Source: Hemerocallis citrina (taxonomy: Eukaryota > Streptophyta > Magnoliopsida > Asparagales > Asphodelaceae). Taken from it: a stretch of DNA of 64,000 nt. A program made the position numbers and the translations under genes. The notes beneath the pieces were generated by a model. The model did not search any database, was not told the origin of the DNA, and saw only the letters and a program-made list of their open reading frames with translations. The first letter of the stretch is position 1. Each line of letters opens with the position of its first letter. Shown one piece after another: positions 52,300-63,734 of this stretch. Location of the stretch: positions 49,245,896-49,309,895 of the forward strand of contig CM030366.1 of NCBI GenBank assembly GCA_017893485.1, read 5' to 3'.

Positions 52300-55200
52300 T
52301 GTAATACTCTAAACTTTCATTTTAATAAAAATGTTGATTTTCACGTGTTGTGCACGTGAAAAATTTCATATGCATATTTATTTTTATAAAATTTCATTTT
52401 TGTAGTATGAACAATTATTTCTTTCTTTTCCTTTATTTTTCTAAAAAGCTTATTTTTTAAAGCCTAAACATTATTTTCTTATTTTGAGCCCACTTTAATA
52501 ATTAATTATTTTATTATTTGGCCCATAAGCCTAAGCCCACTATTTGTGAAGCCCACAAATTTAATTAATTCTTTAAATTGTCACAACTTGTCATGTAGGC
52601 ACAAATGGTGAACAATTGATTAATTAAATTTGTACAAATTTCAAATAGGGGGTACTAGAGGGCACGTGTATGCACGTAGTGTGCATTGCACACCTTGGAG
52701 GCCGGATTGTTCTTAAGGAGATGGGAGAGTGGGTGTGTATGTGCATGGGTGGTTACTTGTTTATGGGTGGTTGCTACAACTTCCCCTCCTATCCTAGCCA
52801 TCCATCTCTAACCATCGAGTAAAATCCTAGCCCTCCAATCCATCCTAGAACTAGTATAAATACCCCTACCTTCATGCATACTACACAAAAAATTAATTGA
52901 AGGGAAGAAATTATATAGGAGAGAAATACATTAGGGAGTATAAAGTTTGATTGTTCATTGGTGTGTCCCAAGCAAGGAGGCCGGCCCCATCCATCCTCAA
53001 GTGAAGCATCGGTTTTGCACAAGGAACAAGAAAGAGAGCTTTTGCAACACAATCTAGGAGGAGAAGGCTACTCTCTTGCATTCTAGGAGACTGTAGGAGC
53101 TTTTATTTTGTTTTTCTCCAAAGAGGTGGGTGTTTCCCATGCTTCTAAATTAGAGATCATGCTAGGAGTGAATTGAGTAATTATTAAAGAGCAACTAGTT
53201 GTAATTAATGTTTGCTTAATTAGAGAGAAATTGATAATCTAGTAGATGTGTGTTAATTTGGTTGCTAGATTGATTAATCATGAATGAAAGTGGATGTTTC
53301 TCGTATTTCTAGAAGTGGACATCTTGCTAGGTATGTTTTAATGAAATTATATGAATCAACTAATGAGAAATGGGAACCATGCTTGTTTAATTAAAGTAGA
53401 GTGATAATTTAGAGATTTATTGATGGATTGATTGCTAATGAATAATTGTTAATTTATGTGTTAGAATTCTCCATTTTGTATGTGCTTCATGAATGTTATA
53501 ATAAATAAAAAGAATTGTAATATCAAATAGTTGATTGAATGCATCATGTGTAATTAGTTGACAAAAATAGAATTTTTAATTCTTTTTTAGAAAAGATGAA
53601 TTTTGTGTTCTAAAAATGTGATAGGATGTCAATAAGAAAGAAAACGAAAGAACGCAGTGATTTGGTGAAAACCAAACTCTAATTATGAAGAGATGTGCTA
53701 TTGTTCTCAATGTCGAAATTGTGGACATGGAACACAAACTATGACTAAAATACATGTTTTATAGAGCTAATAATGCTTATAAAAATACTGGTTTGCTGTA
53801 GATTTATGTGTGTTTAATTCTGGAAAAATTTGCTTTCAAAAGAAAAGAAAAGAAACAATTTGTTGTGAGAATTCATGAATTGTAGATATGAACAGAGAAC
53901 CAACTCAAAACCCAATTAAATTACTTTCAAATCGATATGGCCACTTAGACCAATTGGTCGGTAGAGTCTTCAGTCGCTACAGTAGGGGGGGCTGAGTCAT
54001 GGGTCTCGGGTTCGATACTGAGAATGGAGCTTTCCGTTTTGTGTTTTTTTAAAAAAAAATCCCAAATACCGAGAGTTGATACATAGGGATAGTAACCCCT
54101 ATTCATATCGCCTTGGTGACTTGGCGCAGTGGTCTTGTGCGCTGTCCTTTGGGCCGCTGGTTGTGGGTTCGAATCTAGTTGGGGGTTTGGATTTTAAAAA
54201 AAATATTTTTGGGAATTTAATATTATTTTGAGTTTTAAAAATAGATTAAAATTTAGGAAAAATATGGAATAAATTACTGAAAATTATTTGGATTTTATGA
54301 GAAAAATTTGTATAACTTTGGATAAAGCGTAATTGAGAAATTGAGGCTTTTTGCAAGAAAGGACTTCTTTTTTTAAAATTAAATTGTCTTTTAAACAAAA
54401 GAAAAATAAATGAGATTTTTTTCAGAGTTATAAAGATGAGAATTAGTAAGGAGGAATTTTTGAAGTCGTGATTCGTGTAATTAATTGGACGTATAAATTG
54501 TGCTTTTAGTATGAAATGAAATGAGAATAATAGATTCGTGGAATAAATGAATTATGGAATACTACTAGTTGAAACTTATTATTCTTACGTATAAATTGTA
54601 CATGAAATTGAATTATTGATCGTGATGAGTTATGAAAGATGTGGATACATGAACACTATGGTTATGAAATGTGAATTGTGATTAATCATGAAAAAAAAAC
54701 CTTATGGGCATGAAAAGCTCGATGTTGTAATTATGAGTGGAAATTGAGAACTAGGAAATAGCCAAGCCTTATACCGGCAATAAAAGAAATGTGGAAATGT
54801 TATTTGAGATGAAAAGACCAAGGTTTGGGTCATGTGAGATAAATGAATAAGACCGGTATAGTGGGAGTGCTAAATCCTAAGTGATTGATTTTATTCATAA
54901 TTCAATTAAACTAAGGATTAGATACATAGTGAAGATGTGATAAAAGTAAGAGAAAAATATTGAGTATGAGGGCCATTGTATTGGCGGCGTGAGAGTATTC
55001 ACAGGATGTCCCATGATGCATCATGATAGGGCGTGGATACTGCTTCAGAGTACCGTCCCGGTGGCGACGCTCGTGGGGTGTTTGACGACTGCGGGTGGTG
55101 TCATGTCTATGGTAGGAGCTGAATTACCACAGGATGCCTGCATGATGAGTCATGTGTCAGTGCGTTGGAATTCCCTCCAGGATGCCTAGACATGAGTTCG

Positions 55201-55784
55201 TAGGTCAGAAAACATCTAGGATTCTTACCGTAGTTATAGTAGTAGATTAAGTCATGGCGAGGGATTGAACCCTACAAGATGAAGAACGGTTAAGGGTTTG
55301 CCCTCGGACCTATGTAGTATGGGCTGCATAAACTCTGAACAAGTGCGCATTAGTGTCATGTAATACAAATAATTGCATTAAGGACTAAGTGCACTTTCAC
55401 AACACGACATCAATAGGATAGTCCCTTTAGCTTTGTTTGTGAACAAGTGTGTGGTTTGCTAAGTATTGAGAATCGTTATACTGTTTCAGGCATAGAGAGG
55501 ATGGCCGTGTATAATATTTCGTCAGTTGAATGAACTGACGCACCCACAGTTTTACATGCAGGGTAAAGATGCTTGACAAATTGAAGTATACATGCTGCTC
55601 AAGGATTGATTCAATTGTTGTTTTATGTAATTACTATATATTTACTTCCGCTGTAATAATGTAAAGGTATAATGTAATTCTGATGTAAGAAATATTTTTA
55701 TTTCCTTGTAAAATTGTACGAAAGAAGTGTAAAGATCTTGTGGAACTTCGAATTCAGTTGTATTTTGGAATTCGAGGTGTTACA
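52300..55784 (+). repeat. 3' LTR of the Tekay-like element (3485 bp)
   Basis: A close copy of 43378-46864. The TATA-like box is TATAAATAC at about 52855. The tRNA-like modules at about 53938-54050 and 54115-54200 and the dyad at 55520-55540 are all retained. Confidence 0.94.
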
Positions 55785-55789
55785 CAACC

Positions 55790-56385
55790 TCTCTTAAACC
55801 TCGTAATATAACATTATATAAAAATCAAAATAGTACCAACATATAAATATCCACTCACACTCAATTCTCAGTTGACATTTTCTATAAAAAAAAACTCACT
55901 AATCATTCTATAATTACTTACATAAAAGCGTACAATTTTAGACTCTAAAACTTGACTATTCCAACTTACAAGAACACTACTAAAGCTCTGTATGGTATTC
56001 AGGTTAAGAGTCTTAATCTTTTTTGAAGATAAAAGTGTCTTTGTTATGCTTTACTAATTCTACTGAGATCAATGTAGTAACAATACAATACATAGTTTTG
56101 GTGGAATAGGGGCTTTTAATTTATGTATATTATGATGACTAGTAGTATTGCAGCAAAAGTCTACTCACTTCTCTTTCTATGTTCATAACTTTCTCTTTAC
56201 TGTTGAGATTGCTCTTGGTTTCAAAATGCTGTCTCATTGGAATTTGGCTTCACTGGTGTTGTGTGATTTCACTGTCAATTACAGGGAAAAGGGTGAAAGA
56301 TTGGTGTTGGCTCTATCTCATGATTTCAGTTTGTGTTCAATTGTTCTTCTCTGAAGCTTCATTCTTGATTAGATGATAAAGATAA
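55790..56385. other. Unassigned interval
   Basis: AT-rich flank of the Tekay-like element. Two overlapping short frames at 56148-56376 have no recognised motif. No gene can be supported. Confidence 0.5.
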
Positions 56386-56528
56386 CGACTAGTGGGGAGG
56401 AGAATTTGGTGATGACCTTAAATGCTAATTGTTTGACAAGTAATGATGACTAATATCGGCTAGTGGGGAGGAGAATTTGGTGATGACTCTAAATGCTAAT
56501 TGTTTGACAAGTAATGATGACTAATAGT
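56386..56528. repeat. 71-bp tandem duplication
   Basis: Two units, each with CTAGTGGGGAGGAGAATTTG and TTGTTTGACAAGTAATGATG, start at about 56388 and 56459. They end immediately at the hAT MITE target site. Confidence 0.9.
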
Positions 56529-56531
56529 GAT

Positions 56532-57134
56532 CATGGTTTTAAATCTCGGATTTTGGACTCGTCTCGGGAAGATTTGCTTCATCTCGGATCGGAGATATTG
56601 GAGGAGATCACGGAAAAATGTGATCATATCGGATATTCATTTTCTATACTCAATAAATATTATATGTCCTACATGTCATTTATCATATAAAATACTGTAT
56701 AATATAACTAATGACATGAATCAATTACGGTAAATATTTACAAAATTAACAATAATATAGAAGAGAATGTAATATAAGTATATAACTAAATTGAATTTGC
56801 ATTGGTTAGAAAAAAATGTATTAGTTAATAAACTTACTTGACTTTGCATATATACAAACAATAGCGAGATGAAATCCTCATATTATCTTAGCTTAAGGTC
56901 CTATATTGAAAAATATATATGCAAAAAGTAAAACAATTTTTTATATATATTCACAATAATATTTGTGTGTCTATTTCGGCTGATATTTGGCCACTTTCGG
57001 CAATATTTCGGCAATTTTGGCCGAAATTCACACATTTCGATCTAAAACGATATAAAGTATAAAATATGTGTTTTCGTATCGGCAAGCTAACCGAAACGAA
57101 ATTTTGACCGTATCGGAGGATATTTAAACCAGTG
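56532..57134. mobile_element. hAT-type MITE (603 bp) with perfect 8-bp target duplication
   Basis: The left end CATGGTTTTAAATCTC and the inverted right end CACTGGTTTAAATATCC pair. ATAGTGAT flanks both sides exactly (56524-56531 and 57135-57142). The interior is rich in TCGGA/GGCCGAAA-like motifs in both orientations near the ends. Confidence 0.85.
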
Positions 57135-57142
57135 ATAGTGAT

Positions 57143-57984
57143 TGAATTATATTATAGCTGATGAGTGTAGTCACAAGGAACAACATTCTATTTGCTATCC
57201 AAAATTTCAATCTAAAACATCAGTAAGATATTAACTCTGGAAGCCAAGCAGACTAGAGACGAGACATGATGAAAGCTGCATCCTACATCCAATGCAGCTC
57301 TGGACTCTTATCCTACATCCTACATCAAACCCTACATCCAATGAAGTTGTTTACTATATGCAAATGCAATAGATATGAACTCAACCCATCAAATCCATCA
57401 TATTTCTTCCATAGGCATAAAATCAAACAGATAATAGACAACCAACATAACCCAACAAAAAACTAAAGGGCTCTAACAAAAGAGATACATGAGATAGACG
57501 ATAGCCATACTTGCTCTCTTCGTGTTGCAGAACTATGAGATATTCGTTCTTGATGACGTAAGGATACCATTCTAGGACATTGTCTCTTCCTCAACCATGG
57601 AACTTAAGGTTAGGGCGGTGACGGTCCCGTCGTCGACGTCAATGGTGAAGAGGATGGCGAAGTCGACAACGGAGACGATCTTGAAGAGTTTGGAGGCGAG
57701 GGAGGACATTTGGAGGAGGAGGAGAGATTGGGCGCAGGGGAGGGGGAGGGGGGGAAGGAGGAGGGAGGAGAGGGTAGTGGAGCTGGGGTTTGTGGTGGTG
57801 GTGGACCATTTTGGGGGTGTTTTCTTCGATTTAGGGTTTGGAATATTGGAATTTGGAGGAGGAGGATGAAGAAGAAGAAGATCGGAATTGGTTTTGGTTT
57901 TAATGGAAGAAGAAGGGTAGTTTTGTTAAATGGTTAGGACATTATTGTTATTTTAGTCATTCCATGCTAAAGTTAACGACGTTA
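57143..57984. other. Unassigned interval with a GC-rich block
   Basis: 57590-57900 is far richer in G than its surroundings. On the minus strand it looks like a pyrimidine-rich leader (with AAACCCTAAATCG) and a short first-exon-like frame (MSSLASKLFKIVSVVDFAIL...). It could be the start of a truncated minus-strand gene or of a captured fragment. No downstream exon was found and I recognise no protein. Confidence 0.35.
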
Positions 57985-58765
57985 GAGCGTCTGTAGTCGT
58001 TGGCTATATACTCATTTTTTGAAAAAAATAGGAAAAATAACGCTGTAGTCGTTCGCTATATACCAAAAATTTGGGTATTGGGTAAACAGTCGTCTGCTAT
58101 ATTTGGAAGACGAAATGGCTTTTTGGAAAAAATAGCCGACGAAAGATGATCTTTCGTCCATTCAATCAGATGATCTAGATCATCTTTCGTTGCTTGATCT
58201 TTCGTCGCTGGTATTTTTTTTAAAATTTAAACATTGGACGGAAGATCATTTCCCGTCCCGATTTAAAAAAAAAAAAATGAACGGACGGGATTTCCCGTCC
58301 CTTCAATTTTATTTAAATTCGACAGACGGGAAATCAAATTTTAAAAAAAGAAAAAAAATACACGGACGGTAGATCTATCGTCCCAAGCATTTCTAAGGCC
58401 ATTTGGTAGAAAAAATCCTAAGAATAGAGCCTATAAATATTTCTATGGGTATAAATTAGGTTTTAATTGAAATTAATTAAGAATTAAGATTTAATAAGAT
58501 TTAATTAGGATTAATTTAATAGTAAATTAGGATTGATTTTTTTTTTAAAAAAAAAAATTCTCAAACGGGAAATGATTCTCCATCCGTTGTTTTTTTATTT
58601 TATAAAATAAAATAAAAATTAATGGACAGAAAATCATTCCTCGTTCATTGATTTTTTTAAATTAAAATCCAAAATTTGGGTTTAGACGACTACAACTGAA
58701 ACCCATATTTCCTATTCCTATATGCCAAACACCCAAAATTTGGATCGGAATGACTATAGATGCTC
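57985..58765. mobile_element. Tourist-like (PIF/Harbinger) MITE (781 bp)
   Basis: The left end GAGCGTCTGTAGTCGTT and the inverted right end GAGCATCTATAGTCATT pair, and TTA flanks both sides (57982-57984 and 58766-58768). The interior has repeated CGGACGG/TTTCCCGTCC motifs and A/T tracts. The ends resemble those of the split MITE at 18966-27328. Confidence 0.78.
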
Positions 58766-59790
58766 TTAGGGGCTCCTAACGGAAAACAAAGTTTAGTAGG
58801 ATTATTTACAAAAAAAATTTGGGTACGGTTATCTACCAAAGGTGAAAAACTCAGTAGGATTATCTAAAATTTACCCTTTTATATATAATAAGGTTCTATA
58901 CGTCTATATATAATAAGGTTCCTCGTAAATTTGTTTTAAACTCCAGTATTTGATTATTGTTATTATTATTGTTATCATGGACTATTATGGTAATGCAGTC
59001 CATGTTATTCCTTAGGTTTTTTTTTTTAATAGATATTAGTCCTTTTGAAATTGGTATATCCAAATTAGTCATTATTTTTACATTATTTGCTATTAGGTTC
59101 CTTTAATTGAGAGCCGTCAAACTATATATCCCTCATTGGTGATTTTTGTCCAAATTTAACTTGATCATAATTAATAGGCTAACCATGTATGATGAAAGAT
59201 ATGCACGAAAACGGTATTGAGCATTCAAATCATATGCACAAAAAGAAAAAGAATATTATGGATAAAAACACATGATCTCAACACTGAAATGGAATTATAC
59301 ATGATCAGCGCTATACCAATCAAAATTATGTGCAGAGCATGGAAAGAAAGATGAACTTCATAAAGTTCAACCAGCGCCTCTGAGGAGCTAAACAGAAAGA
59401 ATAGGAGCACAGATGACAGTAGTTTAAAGGCCAACTCATTAAAGGTCAAATTGATCAAATAGTTCTCATTCAACTTTATACATGGACAACAAATCTAAGA
59501 ACAGTAATACAGTCACTATTAAAGCCTAGAAGAATTTTGCAGGCTGCACAATCTGGTAAACCCCATGACCCAGAGTTTTTCTACCTATTATACAGCTATT
59601 ACTTCTGGCAAACCTTCTTTTTCCTCGGTTTCCTTGTCTAGGAATTTCACAAAGAGAGATTGATCTCAGTATTTGCATTTGCTTTCAATGGACCTTCCAC
59701 TCAATAGAGACATTTGGACAGGGAAACATATAATTTCATGTCACTTATTATTGACACGTGATTTTTTATGGCAACTAGTATCATCTTTCA
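58766..59790. other. Unassigned interval
   Basis: 58790-58880 matches 41428-41530 in inverse orientation (AGGGTAAATTTTAGATAATC on the minus strand), probably an old transposon end. A minus-strand frame of 82 codons at 59225-59473 is strongly hydrophobic but has no recognised motif and no upstream context. Nothing else is visible. Confidence 0.4.
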
Positions 59791-59829
59791 AATGTATATA
59801 CTATGTATATACATAGTTATCGCCTTTTT

Positions 59830-60341
59830 ACGACCTGGTTTGGAAGTCTTGTGCCCCTTTGAAGGTAAAAATCCTTGCGTGGCTAGCACTCAACAATAAA
59901 CTTCTGACCGTTGAAATTCTCAATAAGAGAAATCTAGCATGGGGGCAATTGTGTCCGCTTTGCGCTTCCGTTTCTGAGAATGTGAACCACTTGATCGTAG
60001 AATGTGAATTTTCGCGTCCTCTCTAGAAAATTACAGTGCTGGATTGGGAATCGTCTGACATTCCGGCCAGTCTAGTCGAATGCTGGATGAAGCGTCCTCC
60101 TAATCGCGCATTCCACAGATCGTGGTTCCTTTCCTTTCAGATTATCGTATGGATCATATGGAGGGAAAGGAATAACAGAATTTTCCGTCAGTTAGCTTCT
60201 TCCCCTCGTTCGATTTCAGACGAATTTTTGTTTTTATTCAAATTTTGGTCTTTATCTTTAAAAGTTGAAGCAAGAGAAGCCCTTAAGTTTGAGAGACTGG
60301 AAAAGGCTTTCCATTGTCTTATTACTCTCAACGCTATTTAA
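59830..60341 (+). pseudogene. LINE ORF2 C-terminal zinc-binding region
   Basis: The frame reads WKSCAPLKVKILAWLALNNK, then LCPLCASVSENVNHLIVECE, the CX2C...HX4C zinc-binding motif that follows reverse transcriptase in plant LINEs. A TAG near 60027 interrupts it (FSRPL, stop, KITVLDWESS). It continues with WFLSFQIIVWIIWRERNNRI and ends in TAA at 60341. The RT and endonuclease domains are missing by 5' truncation. Confidence 0.88.
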
Positions 60342-60580
60342 CGCTCACAGCATCTCTCATTTGGACCTTTTGATGTTCTACTTATCATAAAGTCGTTCTT
60401 TGAGTTTCTTATCTGAAGCACTCTCTGTCTACGTGTTTCTACTGTTTTGGTATTTTCTTGTTGGCTTGACGCATGTTCCCATGGTGTTTGTATGCAGGGT
60501 TGACGAGTAGGGTTGCCTGGCTCTCAGGGAGGTTTTGGCAGCAGGTCAGTCTACTTTTTGGTATGTTGCTTGTGGTTATG

Positions 60581-61161
60581 TTGAGTAGGCAGTCTCGGTC
60601 TTCAATTGGAACTGACCTCATCATCCTACTCTCCTTCCCTGTAGTACCTCAGCTCTTTCTGTTATTATCTTTTGGTGATCTCATGTTTAGAGATCTTTGG
60701 TATGCTACTATGTTTTATTACTCAGTAAGTATCTTATGGTGTATATTCTATCTATTGTTGGGTTAGCTTGTTATCTGATTTGGTTTTGAGCGTTTCTGGC
60801 TGTGTTTGTATCAACTGGATGTGTTGGTTTTGGTGGATGATCGCTGTGAGCTTGTCGTTCGGATTATGGGTCTGTTGAGTAGGCAGTCTCGGTCTTCAAT
60901 TGGGAATGACCTCTTCATCCTACTCTCCTTCCCTGTGGTACCTCAGCTCTTTCTGTTATTATCTTTTGGTGATCTCATGTTTAGAGATCTTTGGTATGCT
61001 ACTATGTTTTATTACTCAGTATGTATCTTATGGTGTATTTTCCATCTATTGTTGGGTTAGCTTGTTATCTGATTTGGTTTTGAGCGTTTCTGGCTGGGTT
61101 TGTATCAACTGGATGTGTTGGTTTAGGTGGGTGATCGCTGTGAGCTTGTCGTTCAGATTAT
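60581..61161 (+). repeat. 294-bp tandem duplication in the LINE 3' region
   Basis: Two units start TTGAGTAGGCAGTCTCGGTC at 60581 and 60875 and run through CTGTGAGCTTGTCGTTC with few differences. The open frames in both units are by-products of the repeat. Confidence 0.93.
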
Positions 61162-61654
61162 TCCGATTGGTTGGTTCATCTAGTTGCTCTGGTGCCTTGC
61201 TTGTAAGGCATCTTTTTTTAGCTAACGTTCTCTGTGCGGCTCGGCTTTCCTAGTTTCGGCACTGGCAGCTAGGATTCTATTTTGTCCCTCTCCAGTTCGG
61301 ATTGACTGTGTTCAGTCGGTCGTAGGCGCGGCTGTGCTGGGCTTTTGGATCGATGGCTGGAGTTCGGGATCAGATGGTCCTTTGTCTTCCCGATGCCTTG
61401 TTTCAGCGTTGTTTACTGTCAGCTCTGTTTCAGGCGCGGCCTGAGTTGTTGGTTGTTGTTATTATAGTGGAGTGTCGCTATTTCTTTTTCGGGTCCTGAT
61501 GGACTCTTTGTGTTGTAATTAGTTTTGGATATTGTGTGTTTGTTTTACGTCTTGTAAGACCTTTTGATGTAATATTTTTTGATTGATTAATGCATGGCTG
61601 GAGTCAGTTGATTCTATCCGTATCATCAAAAAAAAAATGTATATACTATGTATA

Positions 61655-63139
61655 GATGAAGGAAAAGACAGGTAAGAAAAGGAAGATGCCAAAGGAAAAA
61701 GTTTGATGATCAGCAAATGTGAGTACAACAATGATCATATTAAACAAAGATCTTGGAATCTATTGGAGCAAAGAATCCCAAATTGAAAGGGATATATTAC
61801 CAGCAGCACAAACACAATTAAACCCTAGTGGCTCTCAAAATGAACAAACAACAAAGCTCGGGATTTCTAGAAGGCATCCAGCCATGGCAAAGTCAAGAAA
61901 TTACGTCTTCTGAATAAAGTGAGTCCTAAAAAGGTGTAAACATACAGCAGAGAATAATTATACCATAATTCATATCTGTTTTACGAATATTCATTTAGTA
62001 CAATTTCTTTTAAAATTAAAATAGGGTACTTTTCCTTTATATGCGCCAAGATCTACCTACCTTTACCTTTAAATACCTACATGCAAAAATTTAAATGCCC
62101 CCAAATGTTGTTTTGGGCTTCACCAACTTAATAGAGCAGCTCAAAATACTGTAGATCGGTATAGTCAATGGCACAGCATAAAAGAACTCATGGTTTGATT
62201 TGTCTTCCCAAAAGTAACTCTTCATTAGTGGAGAACATAAGGCGAAGAGGGGAGAGATTGAATTATTTGTTGTTTAACAAAAAAAGAAAGTAAAATGAAA
62301 GAAAGAAAGGGATCAATCATGGATTTGACAAGGCATGTAGAATAGCTGTCAAAGATCTAAATCTAATATAACACATCTAACTTACCAAAAGAAAATTAAC
62401 ATGCTATGACCGGGCTCCGGCATGAGTATCATACGACAATATGGATAAAATTGTTGGACACAACCAAAGATAATGTCTAGAAAATATTTGAACATCTTGC
62501 TAAGATATATAAAAATTGAAATGAATGCTGATTCTAATTAAAAATTAGGGTAAAAGAAGTAACTGATCCCCACATATAAAAGAATCACACCATAAGATCA
62601 AATATACCCCAGAATACAAACAGCCACAGCAAATTTCCATATGACAGAGATGCATGTGCATGCACGCAGAAATGTTGAAATATTAAGGAGAAGCATCACA
62701 ACCTTACAGTAAAAGAATGTGCCTAGAGAATGCCCCTTCTAATGTGTAGGATCCCTTCATTAATATATCTGCCTAGAGAACTATACTGTAAGCTTAAATT
62801 GTGACTATATAAGGAGCAACATCTATAAACAATTCAGCAGCCGCATATAGATTGATCAAATCAGGATCTAAGCACAAGTATGAAACATAAACAGAGTTCT
62901 AACTACCACGGTAAGATAAAAGGACAGGTAAAATCATCACTTCTGCATAACTATTTCATTTACCATAAATTAAGGCAGGCCAAAAAGTCATTACTATCAT
63001 ATAAAGATCAGAGAATTCAAAATGTTCCAGACTGCCTACAGAACTCATCAAAATACTTGATTTATAGTTGTCACGGAAAAATAACTTTGCAATGGAAACA
63101 AAAGCAGGACTCATATATTGAAATATTAGAATATGGAAG
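61655..63139. other. Unassigned interval
   Basis: AT-rich, with purine-rich plus-strand stretches. Several short frames (such as 61719-61913 and 62880-63176) lack motifs, and the last runs into the LTR. A short repeat GTGCCTAGAGAA/CTGCCTAGAGAAC lies near 62720-62780. No gene can be supported. Confidence 0.5.
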
Positions 63140-63734
63140 TGTTGCCGCAAAATTTGGTGTGGGGGCAAACAGATAGTGTTTGTGGATTCTTAGGGAAACT
63201 GAATAGCGAACCTGTATACCTGTTCCGTCGGTGTTTGACGCTGACTCCTGCCGTACACCTGCAAAAAGTGCGAGACACCGGGGTTGTTCCCGGCGACGCA
63301 CCCTCCGACGCTCAAGTCAGTAATCAGGGAAGATTATGAAAGAGCGCAAAAACTGGAGAAAGGTTGATTACCTCTTAATGGAGATGGATGGGGGGTATTT
63401 ATAGGTGCCGCTGGGATCAGATTAGGAATGTAATCCCTGTGGTTAGATAATGAATGTAATCCCTAATCCCCAGTGAAAGGACAGATACGAATCAGGGCCG
63501 TTGATTAGGATTAATCAGAAACCCTAATTCTATCGTTTCTGGACCGGGTTTGTTGCGGGTTGAAACCCGCACCCAGTTGAGGTGAATCCGTTCGTGGGTT
63601 AGTGGGTTTCCAAGAAGGAGAACCAGTACCCGCTTCAGACCCATTGGTAGGTGAAATTACCGTTTTACCCCTGGGCTTCAAGATTCGTGCCCGATTTGGA
63701 CGGTTCCGATTAAACCCCATTTTTAGCCATATCA
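63140..63734 (-). repeat. 3' LTR of a second Tat-type element (595 bp)
   Basis: It starts TGTTGCCGC and ends CCATATCA on the plus strand and aligns over its full length with 2309-2898. On the minus strand it is preceded by a purine-rich GGAGTGGGGGA (63737-63747 on the plus strand as its complement), a polypurine tract. It is therefore the 3' LTR of an element whose body lies beyond base 64000. The flanking pentamers do not match, which also argues against a solo LTR. Confidence 0.82.

Larger units (their letters stand above)
43378..55784 (+). mobile_element. Full-length Ty3/gypsy chromovirus, Tekay/Del-like (12.4 kb)
   Basis: Two LTRs of about 3.49 kb (43378-46864 and 52300-55784) start TGTAATACTC and end GTGTTACA. 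An initiator tRNA-Met primer site follows the first; a polypurine tract (AAGGAGGGAGTG) precedes the second. Flanking TAACC and CAACC differ by one transition, consistent with an old 5-bp target duplication. Inside are an upstream ORF, gag, protease, reverse transcriptase, RNase H and integrase, in gypsy order. The very long LTRs and the integrase tail fit the Tekay/Del lineage. Gag-pol carries about eleven premature stops and at least one frameshift, so this copy is not autonomous. Confidence 0.93.
59810..61635 (+). mobile_element. LINE (L1/RTE-type non-LTR element), 5'-truncated
   Basis: A 19-bp target duplication AATGTATATACTATGTATA is perfect at 59791-59809 and 61636-61654. The insert ends in a TATCATC segment and an A run, as expected for target-primed reverse transcription. 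The 5' end lies within the reverse-transcriptase zinc-binding region, so only the last part of ORF2 and a long 3' untranslated region remain. Confidence 0.9.

Noticed and set aside
59225..59473. An 82-codon hydrophobic minus-strand frame.
   Set aside because: No motif, promoter or exon context; Leu/Phe/Ile richness is expected from AT-rich DNA.
60473..61253. Hydrophobic frames at 60473, 60806 and 60900 that look like repeated membrane proteins.
   Set aside because: They fall in the LINE 3' untranslated tandem duplication; T-rich sequence gives Leu/Phe-rich translations.
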